Position numbers and translations under genes: made by a program | Shown: piece after piece, positions 34,616 through 41,533 of the stretch | How positions within the stretch are numbered: position 1 is the stretch's first letter | How the letters are laid out: each line of letters begins with the position of its first letter | Source of the DNA: Colwellia sp. | Lineage (GTDB): Bacteria > Pseudomonadota > Gammaproteobacteria > Enterobacterales > Alteromonadaceae | NCBI GenBank assembly: GCA_022969175.1 | Contig: JALJPB010000039.1 | Coordinates: 1 to 41,533, forward strand | Direction: 5' to 3' | Length of the DNA: 41,533 nt | The notes under the pieces: model-generated | Databases searched by the model: none | What the model saw: the letters and a program-made list of their open reading frames with translations, nothing else | Told to the model about the DNA's origin: nothing

Positions 34616-34891
34616 TTAAACGTTACAAGCGTCTTTTAATGCTTTACCAGCTTTAAATGCAGGAATTTTAGCTGCAGCGATTTGAATCGTAGCACCTGTT
34701 TGTGGGTTGCGGCCAGCGCGTGCTGCACGGTCACGTACAGAGAATGTACCAAAACCAACTAGAGCAACTTGCTCACCACTTTTCAATTCATCAGTAACAG
34801 CATCGATAAATGAATCTAACGCACGACCTGCAGCAGCTTTTGAAATATCTGCACCAGCAGCGATTTTTTCGATAAGTTGAGACTTGTTCAC
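34616..34891 (-). CDS. hupB: DNA-binding protein HU, beta-type
   Basis: 91-aa nucleoid protein [27 protein letters not shown] at the start, [21 protein letters not shown] in the DNA-binding arm, and [20 protein letters not shown] at the end are standard. The frame is open for 35 more residues upstream to an ATG at 34996. The GTG at 34891 gives the normal HU length and is preceded by AAGGGGAAG at good distance, so the longer form was rejected. The gene lies between lon and ppiD as in E. coli, where the gene at this place is hupB. Confidence 0.95.
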   Translation of the reverse strand: MNKSQLIEKIAAGADISKAAAGRALDSFIDAVTDELKSGEQVALVGFGTFSVRDRAARAGRNPQTGATIQIAAAKIPAFKAGKALKDACNV

Positions 34892-35038
34892 AGTAACTTC
34901 CCCTTCAGTTGTTATATACGACATTGACTTTTTTTGTTTAGCGTCCTGCAGAAACTTTATTATTATGTTTCTTTGAACATCAAATGTCGAGTTCATTAAA
35001 ATACATTTTGATAATACATCTGTAGATGCTTATCTCCA

Positions 35039-35066
35039 CTAGACCCCTATGAATAGTGCGGTCTAG
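35039..35066. repeat. Inverted repeat in the lon-hupB spacer
   Basis: CTAGACC (35039-35045) and GGTCTAG (35060-35066) are perfectly complementary with a 14-base loop. No T-tract follows on the minus strand, so a role as processing site, operator or weak terminator of lon is open. The rest of 34892-35186 is AT-rich promoter-like DNA. Confidence 0.5.
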
Positions 35067-35186
35067 CGATATTAGCGTAGATAACTTAACATAGTTTCAG
35101 CGTTTGAAAAGCGAAAGTTGCAGTTTTAGCACTTTTTTTTCACTTTTTTCAATTTTTTTGTTAAAAACCGTGCCTTTTCAGGTGAT

Positions 35187-37535
35187 TTAATCTTCAACAG
35201 TCCATTTTTCAACAGGATGCACAAGGGCAATAGCTAAAACTTCTTCAATCCATTTAACAGGGTGGATAGATAAATCTTGCTTAACATTATCAGGGATTTC
35301 TTTAAGATCTCGTTCGTTATCTTTAGGAATTATCACCGTTTTAATACCGCCACGATGGGCTGCTAATAACTTCTCTTTTAAGCCCCCTATCGGCAAAACT
35401 TCACCTCGTAGGGTAATTTCACCTGTCATAGCGACGTCGGCTTTAACAGGGTTACCTGTTAAACTAGAAACTAAAGCGGTACACATTCCAACACCGGCAC
35501 TAGGTCCATCTTTTGGTGTTGCGCCTTCTGGAACATGTACATGTATATCACGTTTTTCATGAAAATCACTATTGATACGCCACTTTTCTTGACGACTTCT
35601 AACAACTGTCATTGCCGCCTGTATCGACTCTTGCATAACATCACCAAGTGAGCCGGTATAAGTTAATTTTCCTTTACCAGGGACTGACGCTGTTTCAATG
35701 GTTAGCAATTCACCACCCACTTGTGTCCAAGCAAGACCAGTGACTAAGCCAATTCGATTTTCATCATCAGCTTTACCGTAATCAAACCGCTGAACACCTA
35801 AAAAATCTTCAAGGTTATCTTGATTAATTGTTACTTTTTTCAGTTTTTTATCCAATAAAATAGCTTTAACAGCTTTACGACATAACTTTGAAATTTCTCT
35901 TTCTAAGCTTCGTACACCCGCTTCACGAGTGTAATAACGGATAATGCCAATAATTGCGCTATCTTCTATCTTTATTTCTGACTCTTTAAGGCCATTACGC
36001 TCAATTTGTTTATCGAGTAAATGGCTACGAGCAATATTTAATTTTTCATCCTCTGTATATCCTGATAAACGAATAACTTCCATCCGATCAAGTAAAGGTC
36101 CAGGGATGTCCATACTATTTGATGTTGCAACAAACATAACATCTGATAAATCGTAATCAACCTCTAAGTAATGATCATTAAAGTTAACATTTTGCTCGGG
36201 ATCTAATACTTCAAGAAGTGCTGATGCAGGATCACCTCGCATATCAGAAGCCATTTTATCGATCTCATCTAATAAAAATAATGGGTTTTTTACACCCGCT
36301 TTGGCCATTTTCTGAATTAGCTTGCCTGGCAAAGAACCAATATAGGTTCGACGATGACCACGAATTTCAGCTTCATCTCTTACTCCACCTAAAGCCATTC
36401 GTACATATTTACGACCGGTAGCTTTAGCAATTGATTGACCAAGTGAGGTTTTACCGACACCAGGAGGACCAACTAGACACAAAATAGGCCCTTTTAGCTG
36501 AGTGACTCGTTGTTGAACGGCAAGATATTCAAGAATGCGTTCTTTAACTTTATCTAGCCCATAATGGTCTTTATCAAGTACATCTTGTGCAAGCTTTAAG
36601 TTTTTCTTTAATTTACTGCGTTTTTTCCAGGGTACATTAGTCATCCATTCGATATAACTGCGTACAACTGTAGCTTCGGCAGACATTGGTGACATCATTT
36701 TTAGTTTTTGTAGCTCAGCTAGCGTTTTATCTTTAGCCTCTTTCGGCATTTGTGCATCTTTAATGCGCTTCGCCAATTGTTCCCCCTCATCAGGGCCATC
36801 TTCGCCATCACCTAACTCTTTTTGAATAGCCTTCATTTGCTCATTCAAATAATAGTCTCTTTGACTTTTTTCCATTTGTTTTTTAACGCGGGTTCTAATT
36901 TTTTTCTCAACTTGTAATAAGTCAATTTCGCCCTCCATTAATGCCATTAAATATTCTAAACGCTGAGAAACATGGGTGATTTCTAATACCTTTTGCTTTT
37001 CAACTAATTTTAACGGCATATGGGCAGCCATCGTATCAGCAAGTTGCTCCGCATCATCGATACCAGAAACAGAAGTTAATACCTCTGGAGGAATTTTTTT
37101 ATTAAGCTTAACGTAGCCTTCAAATTGAGAAATAGCAGATCGAATCAAAACTTCGTCACTGTCATCCTCGATGGCTTCAGAAACGATATACTTAATATCA
37201 GCAGTAAAATACTCTTCAGTTTCAACAAATTTAGTTATCGTTGCTCTTTTACTGCCTTCAACTAAAACTTTAACGGTGCCATCGGGCAGTTTAAGCATTT
37301 GTAAAATAGTCGCGACAGTGCCCGTTGCATAAACATCATTTTCAGTCGGATCATCAACAGCGGCATCTTTTTGCGCTACTAGAAATATTTGTTTATCTGC
37401 TTCCATAGCAATATCTAAACAGCGGATTGACTTTTCACGGCCAACAAATAGCGGAATAACCATTTGCGGATAAACCACAACATCGCGCAAAGCAAGAACG
37501 GGAATATCAAGTACACCTGAAGTATCAGTGGTCAT
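35187..37535 (-). CDS. lon: ATP-dependent protease Lon
   Basis: 782-aa Lon protease (E. coli 784 aa). N-terminal substrate-binding domain (LALRDVVVYPQMVIPLFVGR), helical linker, then the AAA+ domain with Walker A GPPGVGKT at 356-363. The C-terminal serine protease domain carries the catalytic Ser in DGPSAGVGM near residue 679 and the Lys in GLKEKLLAAHRGG. It degrades damaged and selected regulatory proteins in the cytoplasm. It is preceded by a heat-shock promoter and by the clpX terminator, so it is its own transcription unit, with possible read-through into hupB. Confidence 0.98.
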   Translation of the reverse strand: MTTDTSGVLDIPVLALRDVVVYPQMVIPLFVGREKSIRCLDIAMEADKQIFLVAQKDAAVDDPTENDVYATGTVATILQMLKLPDGTVKVLVEGSKRATITKFVETEEYFTADIKYIVSEAIEDDSDEVLIRSAISQFEGYVKLNKKIPPEVLTSVSGIDDAEQLADTMAAHMPLKLVEKQKVLEITHVSQRLEYLMALMEGEIDLLQVEKKIRTRVKKQMEKSQRDYYLNEQMKAIQKELGDGEDGPDEGEQLAKRIKDAQMPKEAKDKTLAELQKLKMMSPMSAEATVVRSYIEWMTNVPWKKRSKLKKNLKLAQDVLDKDHYGLDKVKERILEYLAVQQRVTQLKGPILCLVGPPGVGKTSLGQSIAKATGRKYVRMALGGVRDEAEIRGHRRTYIGSLPGKLIQKMAKAGVKNPLFLLDEIDKMASDMRGDPASALLEVLDPEQNVNFNDHYLEVDYDLSDVMFVATSNSMDIPGPLLDRMEVIRLSGYTEDEKLNIARSHLLDKQIERNGLKESEIKIEDSAIIGIIRYYTREAGVRSLEREISKLCRKAVKAILLDKKLKKVTINQDNLEDFLGVQRFDYGKADDENRIGLVTGLAWTQVGGELLTIETASVPGKGKLTYTGSLGDVMQESIQAAMTVVRSRQEKWRINSDFHEKRDIHVHVPEGATPKDGPSAGVGMCTALVSSLTGNPVKADVAMTGEITLRGEVLPIGGLKEKLLAAHRGGIKTVIIPKDNERDLKEIPDNVKQDLSIHPVKWIEEVLAIALVHPVEKWTVED

Positions 37536-37626
37536 ATGTCTCTCTCGGAAAAATAAAAGAAGTGAACAGTTAAAGATCTGCCTACATAATAAGCAATTAT
37601 AAAGATCAATATGTTCTTTAGGAAAG

Positions 37627-37653
37627 ATATGGGGATTTTAGCTTAGCTTTCAA
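37627..37653 (-). promoter_or_regulatory. Sigma-32 heat-shock promoter of lon
   Basis: On the minus strand GTTGAAA (with TTGAAA at 37648-37653) and CCCCATAT (37627-37634) are 13 bp apart, almost exactly the RpoH consensus CTTGAAA-N(11-16)-CCCCATnT. It lies about 90 bases before the lon start. Confidence 0.85.
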
Positions 37654-37662
37654 CAGATAAAC

Positions 37663-37690
37663 AAAAAAAAAGAGCCAATTAGGCTCTTTT
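37663..37690 (-). terminator. Rho-independent terminator of clpX
   Basis: GAGCC (37672-37676) pairs with GGCTC (37682-37686), extended by four A-T pairs. On the minus strand it is followed by a run of T. It lies 22 bases past the clpX stop and just ahead of the lon promoter. Confidence 0.88.
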
Positions 37691-37711
37691 ATAAAAATTA
37701 ATATAATTAAC

Positions 37712-38989
37712 TTACTCTGAAACAGCAATATCCTGCGGGTTTTCAAATATAATTAATGGTTTAGACTCACCCTTAATTACTGTTTCATCAACAACAACTT
37801 TAGTGGCGTTCACCATTGACGGTAGTTCATACATAGTTTCGAGTAAAACTCCCTCAACAATTGAACGTAACCCTCGGGCACCAGTTTTACGAGTCATTGC
37901 TTTATTTGCAATCGCTATCAATGCATCTTTTCTAAACTCTAACTCTACACCTTCCATATCAAAAAGTGCGGAGAATTGTTTAGTTAATGCATTTTTAGGC
38001 TCTTGAAGAATTTGAATTAATGCATCTTCATCAAGTTCCGTCAACGTAGCAACGACCGGTAGACGTCCAATAAACTCGGGGATTAATCCATATTTCACTA
38101 AATCTTGTGGCTCAACATTTTGAAAGTTTTCAGTTAAAGACTTTTCTATGTCTTTACTGCGAACTTTCGCGCCGAAACCTATACCAGTGCCTTTTAATGA
38201 ACGTTGCTCAACAACTTTATCAAGACCAGAGAAAGCACCACCACAGATAAATAATATCTTAGAAGTATCAACCTGTAAAAATTCTTGTTGAGGATGCTTT
38301 CGCCCACCTTGAGGTGGTACAGAAGCAATAGTACCTTCAATAAGTTTTAATAATGCCTGTTGTACACCTTCACCAGAAACATCGCGAGTAATTGAAGGAT
38401 TGTCCGATTTACGCGAAATCTTATCAATTTCATCGATATAAACAATGCCTCGTTGTGCTTTTTCTACGTCATAATCACACTTTTGCAGTAATTTTTGAAT
38501 GATGTTTTCAACATCTTCACCAACATAACCCGCTTCCGTTAACGTAGTTGCATCTGCCATAGTAAAAGGCACATCGAGTAATCTAGCTAATGTTTCAGCC
38601 AGCAAAGTTTTACCACTACCCGTAGGCCCTATAAGTAAAATATTACTTTTACCAAGCTCAATACCATTATGTGAGTCACCATTGCGAAGACGTTTATAGT
38701 GGTTATAAACAGCAACCGCTAATACTTTTTTAGCATGGTCCTGCCCAATAACATAATCATCTAAACTTTCACGTATTTCTATAGGCGTAGGAAGACTTTC
38801 TTTGTCTTCTTTTGGTGAAATTTCTTTAATTTCTTCACGAATAATATCGTTACAGAGCTCAACACATTCATCGCAGACAAAAACAGAAGGTCCTGCAATA
38901 AGTTTACGTACTTCGTGTTGGCTTTTGCCACAAAAAGAGCAATACAGTAACTTGCCGTTATCACCGTCACCACTTTTTATATCGGTCAT
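37712..38989 (-). CDS. clpX: ClpX, ATPase subunit of the ClpXP protease
   Basis: 425-aa AAA+ unfoldase (E. coli 424 aa). The N-terminal zinc-binding domain has Cys17, Cys20, Cys39 and Cys42. Walker A GPTGSGKT is at 121-128, Walker [10 protein letters not shown] follows, and the pore loop is GYVGED. The IGF tripeptide for docking on ClpP lies in GTGIGFGAK. It recognises SsrA-tagged and other substrates and feeds them to ClpP. GAGGT precedes the start. It lies 99 bases behind clpP and is probably co-transcribed with it. Confidence 0.98.
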   Translation of the reverse strand: MTDIKSGDGDNGKLLYCSFCGKSQHEVRKLIAGPSVFVCDECVELCNDIIREEIKEISPKEDKESLPTPIEIRESLDDYVIGQDHAKKVLAVAVYNHYKRLRNGDSHNGIELGKSNILLIGPTGSGKTLLAETLARLLDVPFTMADATTLTEAGYVGEDVENIIQKLLQKCDYDVEKAQRGIVYIDEIDKISRKSDNPSITRDVSGEGVQQALLKLIEGTIASVPPQGGRKHPQQEFLQVDTSKILFICGGAFSGLDKVVEQRSLKGTGIGFGAKVRSKDIEKSLTENFQNVEPQDLVKYGLIPEFIGRLPVVATLTELDEDALIQILQEPKNALTKQFSALFDMEGVELEFRKDALIAIANKAMTRKTGARGLRSIVEGVLLETMYELPSMVNATKVVVDETVIKGESKPLIIFENPQDIAVSE

Positions 38990-39088
38990 ACCGTACCTCT
39001 AACCATTTGAATTCAAGTATTCATTCACTTCATCGTTACCTTGAGTATTTCATATTTTTTCAAGATAACAATATTAAAATGAATAATT

Positions 39089-39730
39089 TTATTTATTTAT
39101 TTCGCGTTGCTCTAATATGGCATCAACTAAACCATATTCAACCGCACTTTCTGCACTTAGGAAGTTATCACGATCAGTATCTTGAGATACTTTATCTAAA
39201 GATTGCCCTGTATGCTCAGCCATTAAACGATTTAACTTGTCTTTAATGTATAAAATTTCTTTTGCATGTATTTCAAAGTCAGACGCCTGACCTTGGAAAC
39301 CACCTAGAGGCTGATGAATCATAACACGGGCATTTGGTAGACAGTAACGTTTACCTTTTTCTCCACCAGATAATAAAAATGCGCCCATACTGGCAGCTTG
39401 TCCAATACAAACGGTACTGATATTGGGCTTGATGAACTTCATCGTATCGTATATTGCCATACCGGCAGTTACAGAGCCACCTGGAGAGTTTATATATAGA
39501 AATATATCTTTTTCTGGGCTTTCTGATTCTAAAAATAATAATTGTGCAACAATCAAATTGGCCATGTGATCTTCAACTTGACCACATAAAAAAATCACTC
39601 GCTCTTTCAATAAACGAGAATAAATATCATAAGAACGTTCGCCTTTAGGAGTTTGTTCAACCACCATAGGCACCAATGCACTCTCAGTAGTACTAGTGAA
39701 GTCGTGAGAATTGTTCATAGAAGTAAACAA
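39089..39730 (-). CDS. clpP: ClpP, proteolytic subunit
   Basis: 213-aa serine protease. The catalytic triad is Ser114 (GQAASMGAF), His139 (MIHQPLGG) and Asp188, shifted by three from E. coli. The N-terminal part up to about residue 16 would be the cleaved propeptide. The start appears to be TTG at 39730: AAGGA lies 7-8 bases before it, whereas the ATG four codons later is badly spaced. It forms the tetradecamer that degrades substrates delivered by ClpX. A sigma-70 promoter at 39780-39808 precedes it. Confidence 0.96.
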   Translation of the reverse strand: MFTSMNNSHDFTSTTESALVPMVVEQTPKGERSYDIYSRLLKERVIFLCGQVEDHMANLIVAQLLFLESESPEKDIFLYINSPGGSVTAGMAIYDTMKFIKPNISTVCIGQAASMGAFLLSGGEKGKRYCLPNARVMIHQPLGGFQGQASDFEIHAKEILYIKDKLNRLMAEHTGQSLDKVSQDTDRDNFLSAESAVEYGLVDAILEQREINK

Positions 39731-39751
39731 AGATATATCCTTAAATTAAAA

Positions 39752-39783
39752 AAATGGCTCGTATGTCCCCATACAAGCCATTT
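39752..39783 (-). terminator. Terminator of tig, overlapping the clpP promoter
   Basis: AAATGGCT and GTATG pair with CATAC and AGCCATTT across 39752-39783 with one mismatch and a four-base loop. On the minus strand TTTTTTT follows. It sits about 95 bases past the tig stop, and its first arm overlaps the clpP -10 box. Confidence 0.75.
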
Positions 39784-39808
39784 AAGCTATTGCTTGACAT
39801 AATGTCAA
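39780..39808 (-). promoter_or_regulatory. Sigma-70 promoter of clpPX
   Basis: TTGACA (39803-39808, perfect -35) and TTAAAT (39780-39785) on the minus strand with a 17-bp spacer. The -35 lies in the palindrome TTGACATAATGTCAA (39794-39808). A transcript starting here would begin within the tig terminator stem. Confidence 0.55.
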
Positions 39809-39877
39809 TCGAAAGCGCTATCCCTATGCAAATTAATTCACCTTAATAACTAATAATGAATAATATTCGTACAAGTA

Positions 39878-41185
39878 CTACTTACTTTCTGGATTCATAA
39901 TGTCTTTAAAGTTCGCTTTCTTGCTTTTTACTTTTGCTTTTTCAAGTAAAAAGTCAACCGCTTGCTCTTCTAAAGCAACATTTTGCATTTGCTGTTTCAT
40001 TTCAGCATTGCTGTTGTAGTATTCAATAACTTCTTTTGGGTCTTCATAAGCAGAAGCTGCAGAAGCAATTAATTCGTTAACTTTTTCTTCGTCAACTTTT
40101 AATTCGTTAACTTTAATGACTTCGCCTAACAACAAACCAATTTTTACACGACGTTGAGCTTGTTCAGTGAACATGTCAGCAGGTAATTCAGGCATGTTTT
40201 TTGGATCCATTTGACCAGCAAAACGTTCCATCGCTTGTTTACGCAAGACTTCAACTTCCTGAGCAACAAGGCCACTTGGCAAATCAACTTCATTAGTTGA
40301 TAACAATCCTTCAATCGCTTGCTCTTTAACTTTCGCCTTAACGGCTTGGTTTAGTTCGCGAGTCATGTTTTTACGTACTTCATCACGTAAGGCTTCAACA
40401 CCACCTTCTTCAATATTGAAAAGTTTAGCGAATTCTTCATCAACTTTCGGTAATGATGGCCCTTCGGTTTTCTTAACAACAATATCAAATTCAGCTTCTT
40501 TGCCTTTTAGATTTTCTGCATGATAATCTTCAGGGAAAGTTACAGTGATTGTTTTCTCTTCACCAACTTTCATACCGACAATATCATTTTCAAAACCAGG
40601 AATCATGCGACCAGCGCCAAGTTCTAATTCAAAGTTTTCAGCTTTTCCACCTTCAAAGTCTTCACCGTCAACACGACCTGTAAAGTCGATTGTTAACTTA
40701 TCGCCTTTTTTGGTTTTACGCTTATTTTCTTTCCACGTTTTGTGTTGGTTTTGTAACGTTTCAAACATTTCATCTAAATCGGTATCAGTTACTTCAACTG
40801 CTGGTTGTTCAATAGTTATTTTTTCTAAATCTTTTAATTCAACAACAGGGTAAATTTCAAACGTTGCTTCAAATTCAAACGCTTTGCCATCTTCATTGCT
40901 TTTTGCAACAAAGTTAGGTCGACCCGCTGGGTTTAATTTTTCAGCAACAATAGCATCAACAAAGTTACGCTGCATTAGCTCGCCAGCTACTTCTTGACGA
41001 ACTGATTTCCCAAAACGTTTTTGTATAACTGACGGTGGTACTTTACCCGGTCGAAAACCGTTGATACGTTGGGTCTTAGCGATATGGCGAAGACGATTTT
41101 TAACTTCAACATCTACTGATTCGGCTGGAACAGTAATAGTCAAACGACGTTCCAAACCTTGTGTGGTCTCAACTGAAACTTGCAT
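39878..41185 (-). CDS. tig: Trigger factor, ribosome-bound chaperone
   Basis: 435-aa trigger factor (E. coli 432 aa). The ribosome-binding signature GFRPGKVP is at residues 43-50. The FKBP-type isomerase domain ([21 protein letters not shown] to FDIVVK) lies at about 158-245, and the long helical C-terminal chaperone arm follows. It docks on uL23 at the tunnel exit and shields nascent chains. The start is preceded by TGAGGTAAG. It heads the proteostasis block tig-clpP-clpX-lon-hupB-ppiD. Confidence 0.97.
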   Translation of the reverse strand: MQVSVETTQGLERRLTITVPAESVDVEVKNRLRHIAKTQRINGFRPGKVPPSVIQKRFGKSVRQEVAGELMQRNFVDAIVAEKLNPAGRPNFVAKSNEDGKAFEFEATFEIYPVVELKDLEKITIEQPAVEVTDTDLDEMFETLQNQHKTWKENKRKTKKGDKLTIDFTGRVDGEDFEGGKAENFELELGAGRMIPGFENDIVGMKVGEEKTITVTFPEDYHAENLKGKEAEFDIVVKKTEGPSLPKVDEEFAKLFNIEEGGVEALRDEVRKNMTRELNQAVKAKVKEQAIEGLLSTNEVDLPSGLVAQEVEVLRKQAMERFAGQMDPKNMPELPADMFTEQAQRRVKIGLLLGEVIKVNELKVDEEKVNELIASAASAYEDPKEVIEYYNSNAEMKQQMQNVALEEQAVDFLLEKAKVKSKKANFKDIMNPESK

Positions 41186-41533
41186 TTACTTACCTCAAAA
41201 CTTAGCGAATTTACGCATTCAAGAACAACTTTATCGACAATAAGAACATGAAAACACACATTGCTCATTGTTTTTACTCATATAACTTAACATTACATGA
41301 GTCCGGAAAATCCGAATAAATGTGGTTCAGATTAAAAATAGTGACGCGAAATTATAGCGGTGCTTGCTCCAAGAGTCGAGCAGATAACTTAATTATTTTT
41401 CTGTTTGTTTGCTTTTTAATCAATTGATGTAAGTTATTGGATAGAAGTTTTTTATATTTCAAAGTCTATTTAATATAAAAGAGACTTTCAATTGACTGAT
41501 ATTTATAAGAGTTGTGTTGAATTCAACAATTGA
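41186..41533. other. Upstream region of tig, no gene seen
   Basis: No open reading frame or tRNA is evident. On the minus strand a TATAAT box lies at 41351-41356 followed by a GC-containing TTCGCG discriminator-like stretch; no good -35 is seen at normal spacing. It would give a tig leader of about 155 bases. The perfect palindrome TGTTGAATTCAACA lies at 41515-41528, near the right edge. Confidence 0.5.

Noticed and set aside
41186..41533. tRNA gene upstream of tig
   Set aside because: Some Gammaproteobacteria have tRNA genes here, but no cloverleaf or T-loop sequence is visible.
1..41533. CRISPR arrays, rRNA, insertion sequences, prophage modules
   Set aside because: No spaced direct repeats, rRNA segments, transposase genes or phage structural genes were seen.

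Overview
The window is AT-rich bacterial chromosome from a gammaproteobacterium of the Alteromonadales, most like the Colwelliaceae (Colwellia/Thalassotalea type). This rests on gene order (tig-clpP-clpX-lon-hupB-ppiD; sapABCDF next to pspF-pspABC, ycjX-ycjF and tyrR), on small lineage-typical families (DUF2986, DUF3014, YggN/DUF2884), and on a GlyGly-CTERM protein. The species cannot be fixed from the sequence alone.

Layout. (1) 1-2429 is accessory DNA inserted at the 3' end of the 4.5S RNA gene ffs (2429-2541, minus). A tyrosine recombinase gene starts just downstream of ffs. Beyond it lie two long hairpin repeats, then what looks like an integron-type cassette: a lipoprotein gene followed by a well-formed 102-bp attC site, then the start of a second cassette gene (zinc-ribbon protein) that runs off the left edge. 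(2) 2595-9302 is core DNA: ffs promoter, a PlsC-like acyltransferase with a DUF3014 protein, a YggN-family secreted protein, a 65-aa orphan gene behind a candidate cyclic-di-GMP (GEMM-I-like) riboswitch with its own promoter, zapE, dbpA, a small membrane protein, and a DUF2986 gene whose end overlaps the convergent RNA methyltransferase gene inside a perfect 17-bp inverted repeat. (3) 9279-17889: TrmH-family methyltransferase, a two-gene RND efflux operon, a hotdog thioesterase, an exported cyclophilin with a GlyGly-CTERM tail, an HPF-type hibernation factor, and an unrecognised 454-aa membrane protein. (4) 18061-21544: maiA and fahA (the last steps of tyrosine catabolism) followed by tyrR. 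(5) 21691-32363: ycjF-ycjX, pspABC, divergent pspF, and the sapABCDF operon directly behind pspF. This is a compact form of a neighbourhood that E. coli K-12 keeps in the same order with other genes in between. (6) 32458-41185: the proteostasis block ppiD, hupB, lon, clpX, clpP, tig, all on the minus strand, with a textbook sigma-32 promoter in front of lon.

How the genes work together. Two stress-response groups dominate: envelope/inner-membrane stress (psp, ycjXF, sap, ppiD) and protein quality control (trigger factor, ClpXP, Lon). Tyrosine degradation sits beside its probable regulator. The most unusual parts are the ffs-inserted recombinase/cassette region with its repeats, and the riboswitch-orphan gene unit at 5411-5808. 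Promoters, starts and RNA elements were called by eye; no covariance-model, HMM or database search was run.
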